DNA of 64,000 bases from DATLXU01 sp035575515 (GTDB taxonomy: Bacteria > Acidobacteriota > Blastocatellia > UBA7656). The position numbers and the translations under genes are program-made. Shown piece after piece: positions 42,530-50,103 of the stretch. Below the pieces are notes generated by a model. The model was not told the DNA's origin. It worked only from the letters and a program-made list of their open reading frames with translations, and ran no database searches. The stretch is from assembly GCA_035575515.1 (NCBI GenBank), contig DATLXU010000114.1, forward strand, positions 77,584-141,583, in the 5' to 3' direction. Each line of letters starts with the position of its first letter. Positions within the stretch are counted from its first letter, which is position 1.

Positions 42530-42739
42530 ATGAGCATGACAGGGATTCAATACATATCCGATGAAAGCGGCAATACCGTTGGAGTGATCGTCCCGATTGA
42601 TCTGTGGCGCGAGATCGAATCCGAAAGAGAAACAGCATACCTGCTAAAGAGCGAGAACATGAAGCGCCGCCTTTTAGAAGCAAAGGATCGTCAAGAAGGC
42701 GTCTCACTTGAGGAGGCCCGTGAGAAGCTTGGAATTTGA
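42530..42739 (+). CDS. Type II antitoxin (YefM/Phd-like)
   Basis: A 69-residue protein with an N-terminal part like Phd/YefM antitoxins (IQYISDESGNTVGVIVPIDLWREIE) and a C-terminal helical part (MKRRLLEAKDRQEGVSLEEAREKLGI) typical of toxin-wrapping tails. AAGGAG lies 8 nt upstream of the ATG. It overlaps the toxin start by 20 bp, so the two are translationally coupled and probably autoregulated as a complex. The partner toxin identifies the system as YefM-YoeB-like. Confidence 0.85.
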   Translation: MSMTGIQYISDESGNTVGVIVPIDLWREIESERETAYLLKSENMKRRLLEAKDRQEGVSLEEAREKLGI

Positions 42740-42977
42740 TGTCGCGGCGTTTGAAGATTTGGCATGGTGGGTTGAGAAAGACCGCAAGAAGGCGCTGCGG
42801 ATTATCAAGCTAATAGTAGAGGTTCAGAAAGACCCCTTTCATGGAATCGGCAAGCCAGAGCCGCTAAAACATGAACTGGCCGGTTGCTGGTCGAGAAGGG
42901 TAGACGGCGAGCACCGTCTCGTTTATCAGGTAACGGAAAGCAAAATCAGAATTCTTGCCTGCAAGTATCATTATTGA
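42720..42977 (+). CDS. Type II toxin of the Txe/YoeB family (RelE superfamily)
   Basis: An 85-residue ribosome-dependent mRNase-type toxin. Family features are LEFDVAAFEDLAWWVEKDRKKALRI at the start and the diagnostic GKPEPLKHELAGCWSRRVDGEHRLVYQV followed by ILACKYHY. Candidate catalytic residues are the Glu in HELAG, Arg in SRRVDGEHR and the terminal His-Tyr. The GTG at 42720 is chosen because AGGAGG precedes it closely; a TTG at 42708 or 42729 is possible. The toxin stop is followed at once by a short frame that reads into the right copy of the direct repeat. Confidence 0.88.
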   Translation: MRSLEFDVAAFEDLAWWVEKDRKKALRIIKLIVEVQKDPFHGIGKPEPLKHELAGCWSRRVDGEHRLVYQVTESKIRILACKYHY

Positions 42978-42979
42978 TT

Positions 42980-43027
42980 ATGAAGAAGCGAGCCTCGACG
43001 AAAGCGATCGTCGCGCGAAAGCGATAG
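42980..43027 (+). pseudogene. Duplicated 3' fragment of the H1-like gene, readable as MKKRASTKAIVARKR
   Basis: After the toxin stop, an ATG at 42980 opens 15 codons that end in the duplicated tail of the H1-like gene (ASTKAxVARKR), in the same reading phase and with the same TAG. It is best explained as a left-over gene end displaced by the insertion or duplication, not as a functional gene. Confidence 0.6.
42986..43027 (+). repeat. Direct repeat, right copy
   Basis: The second copy of the 42-bp H1-like gene end, differing at two positions from 42332-42373. The segment between the copies (42374-42985) contains the toxin-antitoxin genes and their upstream region. Confidence 0.9.
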
Positions 43028-43172
43028 CTGGACTTGGCGGTAACCGCTCCTGAACTGATGATTGAGATTGAAGCAATGGCGGTCGAGTAGCTCGCCCGTC
43101 AACGCCGTTCAGGGATTTCGTTCGAGAAGGCAAAAGATAAAGCGTGTGCAGAATCGCGCTTGCCTAGAACGC

Positions 43173-43496
43173 TCAATCGCGCGCGGTGCAATCGCGCAGC
43201 CAGTTCAAATAATCCGCAGAGCCGCGCTCGATGCGGTACGCGATGACTTCGGGCGTGGTGTACGAGTGAAGCTCTTTGACGCGCCGCTCAAGCTCATCAT
43301 ATCTTTCGCCAGTCGTTTTAATGACGAGCAATAATTCGCTATCGCGAGCAATTTTGCCTTCCCAGCGATAGATTGACTCAATACCTTCGATGATGTTCAC
43401 GCATGCAGCCAGTCGCTCCGAGACAATCGCTTCGGCAATTCGCGCGGCTTCGCCCTTGTTCGGCGCGGTGACAAAGACAATCAATTCATCGCTCAT
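43173..43496 (-). CDS. cutA: Divalent-cation tolerance protein CutA
   Basis: A 107-residue CutA1-type protein, a trimeric ferredoxin-like fold linked to copper tolerance, perhaps as a signalling protein like PII. Characteristic segments are IVFVTAPNKGEAARIAEAIVSERLAACVNI, IYRWEGKI, LLLVIKTTGERYDELERRVKELHSYTTPEVIAY and the closing YLNWL. It stands alone on the minus strand downstream of the alpha/beta hydrolase gene, from which a terminator separates it. Confidence 0.94.
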   Translation of the reverse strand: MSDELIVFVTAPNKGEAARIAEAIVSERLAACVNIIEGIESIYRWEGKIARDSELLLVIKTTGERYDELERRVKELHSYTTPEVIAYRIERGSADYLNWLRDCTARD

Positions 43497-43537
43497 AACG
43501 AAACCATTTTAACAATCACCCGCGCAGAAAGCGAAAA

Positions 43538-43578
43538 GGCAAAAGTCTGGGACGTGTGCTTCCGTCCCGGCTTTTGCC
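43538..43578 (-). terminator. Terminator after the alpha/beta hydrolase gene
   Basis: On the minus strand GGCAAAAG and CTTTTGCC close a stem that also includes GGGACG/CGTCCC with an internal loop, followed by a T-rich run. It lies 20 bp after the hydrolase stop. Confidence 0.6.
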
Positions 43579-43597
43579 TCTTGCCTTTTGCCTTCTC

Positions 43598-44692
43598 TTA
43601 TCGCGAGCCGCTGGTTGACGCCGTTATAGGCCCGCTCATCTTTCTGTCGTCGGTAGCATCGCTTGTGGCTGCGATGAACCGTCGCACCCATTCGGTGAAC
43701 AGGTAATTCTCTTCAAAGAATGGGAAGTGGCCGCTGTGGTCCATCACTACGAGCCTCGATGTGGGCAGCCCTTCGGCAAGCTCACTTGATTGCTCCAGCG
43801 GTGTTACAAGATCATATCGCCCCGCGACGACTAGCACAGGCGCTTTGATTTGATTGAGCTGAGCGCGCACGTCAAAGCCTGATGGATCGTTTGAGAGCGC
43901 GATCTTTTTCACGAGCGCGTCAAAGTAAACCGTGTAAACGCCGCGATCAGATTCATAAGGAACCTGCTTGAAGAAATATTTCGGGTACAGCACGCTGTAG
44001 CGGCGGCGAACTCGCTCGCACGCGTTTGTCGCGCCCTGAACGCCTTCGTTTGCCTGATAGTTCGCTCGCTCTGTGGCCGTGAATGTTTTCACGATTCGCT
44101 TCTCGGCTTCGCTCGGGTTTTCAATCGAGGGTCCGGCGGCTACAAGTATCAGCCGCTTCACGTTCGCGGGATAGCGCAGCGCGTAGTTCATCGCGATAGT
44201 TGCGCCGAAGCTATGACCAAAAAGCGTAACGCGATTCAATCCCAATGCCTGACGCAGCGCATCAATGTCGTCGGCCATCTCGCTGATAGTCGCGAAGTCA
44301 TGCTTTGTGTTCGCGCTCAGCATGTCGGCGCGGCGGTCGAAGTAAACAATCTTCGCGTAGCGGCTCAGGTTCGATAGCATCGGGTGAAAGTATTCGTGCG
44401 GAAGTCCCGCGCCTCCGTGAACGACTATTACGACTTCGCTGCCGTTGCCTTCCGTTTCATAGAGCAGCTCAATCCCGTTCGATTTGAAAGTGCCGTAGCT
44501 GAGCCCCGGCGTCCACACGTGGTGAAACGCAGGCGAGCGCGCCGGATCCTGCGGCAACGCCACGCTGCTTGTGCGTGTAGCCATCGTCAGGCAATCGAAC
44601 TCGGCCTTCGTCGCCGCGTCCTGCGCGCGAGCGAAACTTGTTAATGTGAAGATGAAAATAGAGACGACAAAGATTCGAATGAAATGCTTCAT
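43598..44692 (-). CDS. Exported alpha/beta-hydrolase (S33-like)
   Basis: A 364-residue periplasmic hydrolase. The signal peptide covers about residues 1-24. The oxyanion HGGAGLPHEYF, nucleophile elbow FGHSFGATIA with S161, Asp in AGRYDLVTP and His in MDHSGHFPFFEE complete the triad. The HGGxGxPHEY pattern resembles proline iminopeptidases of family S33, though esterase or epoxide-hydrolase activity is possible. AAGGGG lies 6 nt before the ATG. Upstream on the same strand is a small zinc-ribbon gene, with a heptamer repeat in between. Confidence 0.88.
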   Translation of the reverse strand: MKHFIRIFVVSIFIFTLTSFARAQDAATKAEFDCLTMATRTSSVALPQDPARSPAFHHVWTPGLSYGTFKSNGIELLYETEGNGSEVVIVVHGGAGLPHEYFHPMLSNLSRYAKIVYFDRRADMLSANTKHDFATISEMADDIDALRQALGLNRVTLFGHSFGATIAMNYALRYPANVKRLILVAAGPSIENPSEAEKRIVKTFTATERANYQANEGVQGATNACERVRRRYSVLYPKYFFKQVPYESDRGVYTVYFDALVKKIALSNDPSGFDVRAQLNQIKAPVLVVAGRYDLVTPLEQSSELAEGLPTSRLVVMDHSGHFPFFEENYLFTEWVRRFIAATSDATDDRKMSGPITASTSGSR

Positions 44693-44709
44693 CACAAACC
44701 CCTTCGATT

Positions 44710-44744
44710 GGTTTCTGGTTGCTGGTTTATGGTTTCTGGTTGTA
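44710..44744. repeat. Heptamer tandem repeat with inverted counterpart
   Basis: Five units of the type GGTTNNT (GGTTTCT, GGTTGCT, GGTTTAT, GGTTTCT, GGTTGTA), followed within about 20 bp by ATAAACC and AGAAACC units that can pair back. It lies between the zinc-ribbon gene and the hydrolase gene. Confidence 0.75.
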
Positions 44745-44785
44745 AAACCTGATAACGATAAACCAGAGACTAGAAACCGAATCTT

Positions 44786-45148
44786 CTATTTGCTTTCCGT
44801 TTTTTCTTCAGGGGCAGGTGATTCGGCGTCGAAGAATGCCTCGTAGATTTCTATGGCGCGCGGCAGGTCTCGCTCATCAACCATCACGACTACTTCCTGC
44901 GAGAAACTGCCCGGTATGACAGCGAAGTTGCCTTCGACGAAAGCGCGTATCCCGTTTTGTACGAGAAGCTGACTGACCATCTCGGCTTCCGTCGCAGTCT
45001 TGAACGATTGAAGCGGAACCGGCTCGCCTTCGCTCTTGTCGTGAACGCGATTATCCGGAGTCAACTCCGGCACTAATTCAACTTCGCAATCAGGGCAAAC
45101 TTTTATGCCCTCTCGATACTCGGCCTCACAGTTTGGGCAGAATGGCAT
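44786..45148 (-). CDS. Zinc-ribbon protein with DUF2007-like domain
   Basis: A 120-residue protein. An N-terminal zinc ribbon (CPNCEAEYREGIKVCPDCEVEL) is followed by a ferredoxin-like DUF2007-type domain (about 45-105: FKTATEAEMVSQLLVQNGIRAFVEG, VVVMVDERDLPRAIEIYE). Such proteins are called putative signal-transducing proteins, sometimes binding PII-like or metal-related partners. The ATG at 45148 has GAGGG upstream. It is divergent from modB. Confidence 0.78.
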   Translation of the reverse strand: MPFCPNCEAEYREGIKVCPDCEVELVPELTPDNRVHDKSEGEPVPLQSFKTATEAEMVSQLLVQNGIRAFVEGNFAVIPGSFSQEVVVMVDERDLPRAIEIYEAFFDAESPAPEEKTESK

Positions 45149-45301
45149 CAATCCCTCGCTTGCGGGCCTCCGCGTCCTGTGGAGGCATGATTTTTTACAA
45201 ATGACTCGTTCGTCATGATATTCGCCCCGCCGCTCAAGCGCAATACTTTAATCGCCGTCTTCAGTTTCGCTCCTAGCATCGTCGTGATATTGTCACGACC
45301 T

Positions 45302-45976
45302 ATGAACGGCATTGATTGGTTTCCCCTTCTGTTATCGCTGCGCGTGGCGTTGATAGCGACGGCGATGGTCACAATGGTAGGCGTAGCTCTAGCCTGGCTG
45401 CTCGCGCGCTGTCGCTTTGTTGGTAAAGAGGCGCTTGATGCGCTTGTCACGTTGCCGCTCGTTTTGCCGCCAACGGTTTTGGGTTATTACCTGCTTGTGC
45501 TGCTTGGCCGGAACAGCGCGACAGGCCGCTTTGTAGAAAACGTATTGGGAGCGCAACTCGTCTTCACCTGGCAGGGCGCAGTCGTGGCCGCCGCGATGGG
45601 CGCGCTGCCGTTGGTTGTAAAGACGGCGCGCGCGGCTATCTCGACCGTGAGCGCAGAACTCGAAGACGCGGCGCGAACCTTCGGCAAGAGCGAATGGCAA
45701 ATCTTCTGGCGCGTGACGCTGCCGCTGGCATCGCGTGGGATAATTGCGGCGGCGATGCTTGCGTTTGCGCGTTCGCTCGGAGACTTCGGCGCGACGCTTA
45801 TGGTCGCTGGCGACATACCGGGCCGCACGCAGACGGCGGCGATAGCGATTTATGACGCCACGCAGGCCGGGCGAGATTCCTACGCGATGACAATGGTGAT
45901 AATACTTTCTGTTGTTGCGTTCGCGCTGCTCTATGCGACTAACAAGCTCGTCGCGCGACCGGAAACGACGAAATAA
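45302..45976 (+). CDS. modB: Molybdate ABC-transporter permease ModB (orphan)
   Basis: A 224-residue inner-membrane permease of the molybdate/tungstate ABC family, close to the usual ModB length of about 229. It has about five helices and the EAA-type loop ELEDAARTFGKSEWQIFWRVTLP that docks the ATPase, ending LPLASRGIIAAAMLAFARSLGDFGATLMVAG. The ATG at 45302 aligns with typical ModB starts; an earlier one at 45215 lacks support. Neither modA nor modC lies alongside: the flanking genes are on the opposite strand, so partners must be elsewhere or missing. Confidence 0.88.
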   Translation: MNGIDWFPLLLSLRVALIATAMVTMVGVALAWLLARCRFVGKEALDALVTLPLVLPPTVLGYYLLVLLGRNSATGRFVENVLGAQLVFTWQGAVVAAAMGALPLVVKTARAAISTVSAELEDAARTFGKSEWQIFWRVTLPLASRGIIAAAMLAFARSLGDFGATLMVAGDIPGRTQTAAIAIYDATQAGRDSYAMTMVIILSVVAFALLYATNKLVARPETTK

Positions 45977-46002
45977 TTTGTGATGCAGTGGTGACTTGAA
46001 TC

Positions 46003-48654
46003 TTATCTCGATGGAAATCGCTTAACGTCTACTTCAATCGGTTTGACCACGACTGGAAAGCTCACGCCGTCGGTTTCGCTCCCGGCTTTGACAATTACTT
46101 GAAGCGAGTTTGCTGCTGGCTTCGTGTTTTCAGGCAGCGTCTTTTCATCAATCAATATAACGTGCTCGCCCGGCGGCAGGTCGCCTAAGACGAACTCGCC
46201 ATTTTCATCCGTCAAAGTGTCGCGCCCGCTGCCCGTTACAACTCGCACGTCTGAAATCGGCAGCTCGCCTTTGTCCATCACGCCGTTGCCGTTTGCGTCC
46301 ATCCACACGACGCCTTTGATTCGTCCCGTGCGAACCAATCTAAAATCAACTATCGAATCGCGGCCCGGCTTGAGCATCGCCGTCTGCTGCGGGCTGTCGA
46401 GCAATGTCAGATCCGCGCGCACCGAAAGCAGATCGAGATACACGATGTGCTCGCCCGCTCTCACGTTCTCAATCTTGAAATTCCCGTCAGCGTCCGACGC
46501 AGTGAAGTAGCTGCCATCAACTCTGATTTGAACGTTGGCCTGCGGCTTGTCAACGCCAGCATCAAACTGCCCGTTGAGATTGATGTCCTGATAGACTTTG
46601 CCGTAAAAAGCTCCAAACGAATTCAACTCGGCAACCGGCGAAGTCAGAGCGATCTCGGCTCGCGGGCTTGAAAAGATCGGCCCGCGCAGTTGCATGATTA
46701 TCTGCGGACCATCGGGCGTTTGAACGTAAGTGAATTGCAGCGCCTGCTGGCGAGGCAGATTGATCGTCGTCAGGAATCTTTCGGTCGTGATGAACTGCCC
46801 GCCGCTGTAGTTATAGGTGAATCCCGCGCCCAAGCTGATTCGCTTCGTGAAGAACGACGCGGTCGCCCAATCAACCGCCCCGCCGCGCGTTCCGCCCGTG
46901 CCGAACGACTGGCTGAACTGGAGCGTTTGCGAGTCGCCAATTCTGACCATCGCGCCGCCCGTGAGGTTTGCGCTCGGAGGGAGCGGCGTTCGCTGATTCG
47001 AATTGAACGCGTTGAACGCTGCGCCGTTTTGAATTCGCGTGTAGTTGCCGAACACGCGCCAGCGATTGAATTCTTTTGTCACATTCAGCAGCGTGTAGGC
47101 GGTCTTTCCTGCGAGCGCGTTTCGACCCTGCGTGTGCGTGAAGATGATCGTCGGCATCCACCCGCGCGGTGTGACGCTCACAGAAGCTGTTACAGAACGC
47201 TCGCGTTGATTGATGAGGTCGGGCCTTTCTCTCTTCATAGCATTGACGGAAGCTCCGAACCAGTGCGCGGGCCGCCACGTCACTCCACCCGATGCCAAAT
47301 TGACCGGGGTGAGCAACCCGCTCGATTGCGGGCCGAGAAAGTTCGAGCCTATGCGAGTGACGCGGCCTTGAAGCGTGAAGCTGTCGCTGAGATTGAAAAC
47401 CTCGATGACATCGAGCATCGCAGCGAATCCCTCGACGCGTCTGCCCTGCACTGATGCGCCCGCGAGCGACAGGCCCGAAAAATTGCCCGCGCCGAAATCG
47501 CCTTGAAACTGATGTCGGCGCGAATTGTATCGGACGCTTCCCATGACGGATTCGCCCGAAGAGAGCGGGCCGTTGAAATACATCGCGCCCGCAGAAAACA
47601 ACAGCAGCGTCGGCCTTGTGGGATTTGACACCGACGGCCCGAAGGTCAAATATGAGCCGAAGACATTTGTATCATAGTGCGCGGCGGGTGATTGCCGCGC
47701 GCCTGCGGGTAGCCCCGTAACGGGATCGGGCAGAGTTTGAATAAACAGCGAAGCGTCCGACATTGTGCGCCCTGCGAGCACCGATACACGCATCTCACCG
47801 ACAGGCTTTTGCGCCCACAGCCCGCGAACCGTCGACGACATGAACTCAAGGTCGTTGCCGGTTCCGAAATCGCCTAAGATAAATCGCTCGCCGTTGGGGC
47901 GGTCGTATGCGAACGAGCCGCGACGAAGCAGCAACATGCTTTGACCTGTTCCGCCGTCGAAGCTCGAAATGACATCGAATTTGCCGTCGTTGATTCGGCC
48001 CGTCGAGTGAAGCGTCGTGTTGTAATTCATCGAGCGCGAATAGACGTTGACATTCGTTGCATGCTCTACCTGATAAAGCTCCCATGCGGCGTGTTGAGCG
48101 CCGGGCCTTACGCTTTCGGTTTGCGGTAGCCCTCGCGTTATCTTTACCGCGCCGGTTGCTTCGTCAACTACGATTGAGACGTCCAGCATCGGAGCGACTA
48201 TCTCGACGGGCAGCATCAGTTCGTCAGCGTTTGGAGGAAAGACAATGTCGGCGGTGTTCGAGACTACAAGTATTGCCGTGCCGTTTTCGCGAATCTGGTT
48301 CAATTGCGCGCTGAAATCTGCGACGGCTCCTGTTTGGCGGTGGACTTCGATGCTTCGCGCTTGCGGGTTGACGGAAACGGTGTCGCCGAGCGCGCGGGCT
48401 ATCGCGACGACGGGAAGGAATACGCGACTGCCGCGCCGCTGCGGAGAACTGAATGGTCCCGCGAGCGCGCGGTCATTGACCATTATTGCTGCGTCTTTCT
48501 TGGCGGAGCCTTGCTTGTCGCGCCGCTCGCTTTGAGACGACTTGCTGCCTTTCGCCGCTTTCTCTTTGCGAGCAGGTAAACCTGTGGCATAAGCCAACTG
48601 CGCGCAGACGAGCGCAAGGGCGAAGACCGCTTTGATTAGTTTCCGATAGCCCAT
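46003..48654 (-). CDS. Large outer-membrane-type protein: copper-amine-oxidase-N-like, beta-barrel-like, SdrD-B-like domains
   Basis: 883 residues with a signal peptide (about 1-24). Residues 56-175 resemble the copper amine oxidase N-terminal domain (a beta-rich periplasmic module, not an oxidase). The long middle part, about 190-680, is built of alternating short strands rich in aromatic residues and Gly, as expected of an outer-membrane beta-barrel. The C-terminus has two Ca-binding-like SdrD B/carboxypeptidase-regulatory domains at 684-773 (YGKVYQDINLNGQFDAG) and 776-880 (GVVWMDANGNGVMDKGE). The architecture recalls usher or surface-display proteins. No chaperone or pilin gene is adjacent, so the function is open. 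Confidence 0.7.
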   Translation of the reverse strand: MGYRKLIKAVFALALVCAQLAYATGLPARKEKAAKGSKSSQSERRDKQGSAKKDAAIMVNDRALAGPFSSPQRRGSRVFLPVVAIARALGDTVSVNPQARSIEVHRQTGAVADFSAQLNQIRENGTAILVVSNTADIVFPPNADELMLPVEIVAPMLDVSIVVDEATGAVKITRGLPQTESVRPGAQHAAWELYQVEHATNVNVYSRSMNYNTTLHSTGRINDGKFDVISSFDGGTGQSMLLLRRGSFAYDRPNGERFILGDFGTGNDLEFMSSTVRGLWAQKPVGEMRVSVLAGRTMSDASLFIQTLPDPVTGLPAGARQSPAAHYDTNVFGSYLTFGPSVSNPTRPTLLLFSAGAMYFNGPLSSGESVMGSVRYNSRRHQFQGDFGAGNFSGLSLAGASVQGRRVEGFAAMLDVIEVFNLSDSFTLQGRVTRIGSNFLGPQSSGLLTPVNLASGGVTWRPAHWFGASVNAMKRERPDLINQRERSVTASVSVTPRGWMPTIIFTHTQGRNALAGKTAYTLLNVTKEFNRWRVFGNYTRIQNGAAFNAFNSNQRTPLPPSANLTGGAMVRIGDSQTLQFSQSFGTGGTRGGAVDWATASFFTKRISLGAGFTYNYSGGQFITTERFLTTINLPRQQALQFTYVQTPDGPQIIMQLRGPIFSSPRAEIALTSPVAELNSFGAFYGKVYQDINLNGQFDAGVDKPQANVQIRVDGSYFTASDADGNFKIENVRAGEHIVYLDLLSVRADLTLLDSPQQTAMLKPGRDSIVDFRLVRTGRIKGVVWMDANGNGVMDKGELPISDVRVVTGSGRDTLTDENGEFVLGDLPPGEHVILIDEKTLPENTKPAANSLQVIVKAGSETDGVSFPVVVKPIEVDVKRFPSR

Positions 48655-48881
48655 ACCAAGCTCGGGGAGCTAAGGGCTGAGAGAAGTTACTTTCGTAAGA
48701 TACTGTCTGAGAGCGAGGCGATTATAGGTAAAATCGAAATCGCGCACAATAGTTTTTTTTCGCTTTGCGTGGCAAGATTGGGTAATGCGCAAACCGCTTT
48801 GAATGGTGCGATTGCAAGCCTGCCGCCATAGCTCGCGCGTGGTATAATCTGTTTGGCATCATAATAATCTTTGGAGGCTGC

Positions 48882-49673
48882 TTGTTAAGATCAACCAGGT
48901 TAACGATCCTTTTCTCGACGATGACAATCGTGATAGTGGCATTAACCACATTTGCGCAGGAGGATGACGAGAATTCGCCTGCGAAGGCTGAAGCCGCAAT
49001 TCGCGCGGCGATAAAAGCGCGCGGCGGCGACGCTTATTTGAAAGTTCGATCAGTAGTGACGCGCGGGCAGTACACCGCGTTTGAAAAAGGAGTGCCGGGC
49101 GATCCTGTTGAATTCGTTGATTATGTTGTTTATCCGAACCGCGAGCGCACAGAGTTCGGCAAGGGCGACAACAAGTTCGTTCAAACAAACTCCGACGGCG
49201 CGAATTGGATTTATGACGCGAAGCAGAAGATGATACGCGACCAGACCGAACAGCAGGTGAAGGATTTTCAGCAGAATATCCGCTACGATCTCGACAATCT
49301 GCTGCGCGCGGGATGGCAGCAGCCAGGCGCAAAACTCGTTTATCTTGGCCGCCGCGAGCCATCGCGCGGCATCGTGACCGAAGCAATAAGGATTGATTTT
49401 GCCGACGGCGCTTCGGCAACTTTGCACTTCGACCCGCACACGCACCTCCCGCTAATCAACGAGTACAAATCAGTCGGCGAGCAGGGACCTGTTAGCAATG
49501 AAACGCGATATTATCGCTGGGTTGAATTCGACGGGATTCAGTTTGCGACGATTCAAGATTTTTATCGCGACGGGAAGCAGAGCGCGCGCGTGAGCTTCGA
49601 TGTGGTCAACTTCAACGCGAGCGTGCCCGATAAGCTCTTTGCGAAACCGGCAAATATAAAAGAGGTGAAGTGA
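48882..49673 (+). CDS. LolA-like exported protein
   Basis: A 263-residue periplasmic protein. Translation probably starts at the TTG at 48882 because GGAGG lies four bases upstream; the signal peptide follows directly (about 1-25). The body is an open-barrel-like fold of the LolA/LppX type: repeated beta strands such as VRSVVTRGQYTAF, YVVYPNRERTEF, NWIYDAKQKMI and ATLHFDPHTHLPLINEYK. Related proteins bind lipids or lipoproteins. The specific role is unknown. A convergent gene follows, with a strong hairpin between. Confidence 0.72.
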   Translation: MLRSTRLTILFSTMTIVIVALTTFAQEDDENSPAKAEAAIRAAIKARGGDAYLKVRSVVTRGQYTAFEKGVPGDPVEFVDYVVYPNRERTEFGKGDNKFVQTNSDGANWIYDAKQKMIRDQTEQQVKDFQQNIRYDLDNLLRAGWQQPGAKLVYLGRREPSRGIVTEAIRIDFADGASATLHFDPHTHLPLINEYKSVGEQGPVSNETRYYRWVEFDGIQFATIQDFYRDGKQSARVSFDVVNFNASVPDKLFAKPANIKEVK

Positions 49674-49695
49674 CCTGCCGCGCGTCATAGACTTT

Positions 49696-49749
49696 GGGCG
49701 TGATACAAGTTCAGCATCGCTTCTGAGATAGCGAACCTGTATCACGCCC
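49696..49749. terminator. Bidirectional terminator-like hairpin
   Basis: GGGCGTGATACA pairs perfectly with TGTATCACGCCC, continued after one mismatch by GTTC/GAAC. It sits between the convergent ends of the LolA-like gene and the minus-strand gene at 49756. T-tracts are short, so it could also be a palindromic repeat. Confidence 0.65.
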
Positions 49750-49755
49750 TTCGTT

Positions 49756-50085
49756 TCACATCACTCGCTGTGACGCTTCCTCGACCATCTGGAGGAAGGT
49801 CTGGCGCATGCCGAGTATGTCTTTGCCTATATCGGTCAACTCGTTCAGCATGTAGTCAATCTCTTCTGTTCCCCATGCCACATCAGATGCTGAAGATAAT
49901 TTCACCTCAAGCGACGCGAAGCGCGCTTCAAATAGCGCAAGCCGCGATTTGATATTCTGCCAGTCTTCATTGCCTGCGAAGAATGCCTCGATGCTCTCCT
50001 GAAAATGCGCCACGTTGTAGCGCAACTCGCGCAGAAGCTCAAGCACATCCTCAATAGTGCGAGCGGGAGCCGTCTCGTCTGCCAT
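49756..50085 (-). CDS. Small helical protein of unknown function, downstream of fbaB
   Basis: A 109-residue protein from the ATG at 50085 (a TTG at 50097 is possible). It is helical with heptad-like spacing (TIEDVLELLRELRYNVAHFQ, LALFEARFASLEVKL, EIDYMLNELTDIGKDIL), suggesting a coiled coil. It starts 18 bp after fbaB on the same strand, so it is probably co-transcribed. No family is recognised. Confidence 0.6.
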   Translation of the reverse strand: MADETAPARTIEDVLELLRELRYNVAHFQESIEAFFAGNEDWQNIKSRLALFEARFASLEVKLSSASDVAWGTEEIDYMLNELTDIGKDILGMRQTFLQMVEEASQRVM

Positions 50086-50103
50086 AAGCTCGTCCAATCC
50101 GAT

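Noticed and set aside
44710..44744. Heptamer arrays considered as CRISPR remnants
   Set aside because: Units are 7 bp and contiguous, with no spacers and no cas genes in the window.
45165..45192. GCCTCC/GGAGGC hairpin followed by TTTTTT upstream of modB, considered as a molybdenum-cofactor riboswitch
   Set aside because: The stem is only six base pairs and none of the conserved elements of a Moco riboswitch were seen; it could be a small terminator-like hairpin by chance.
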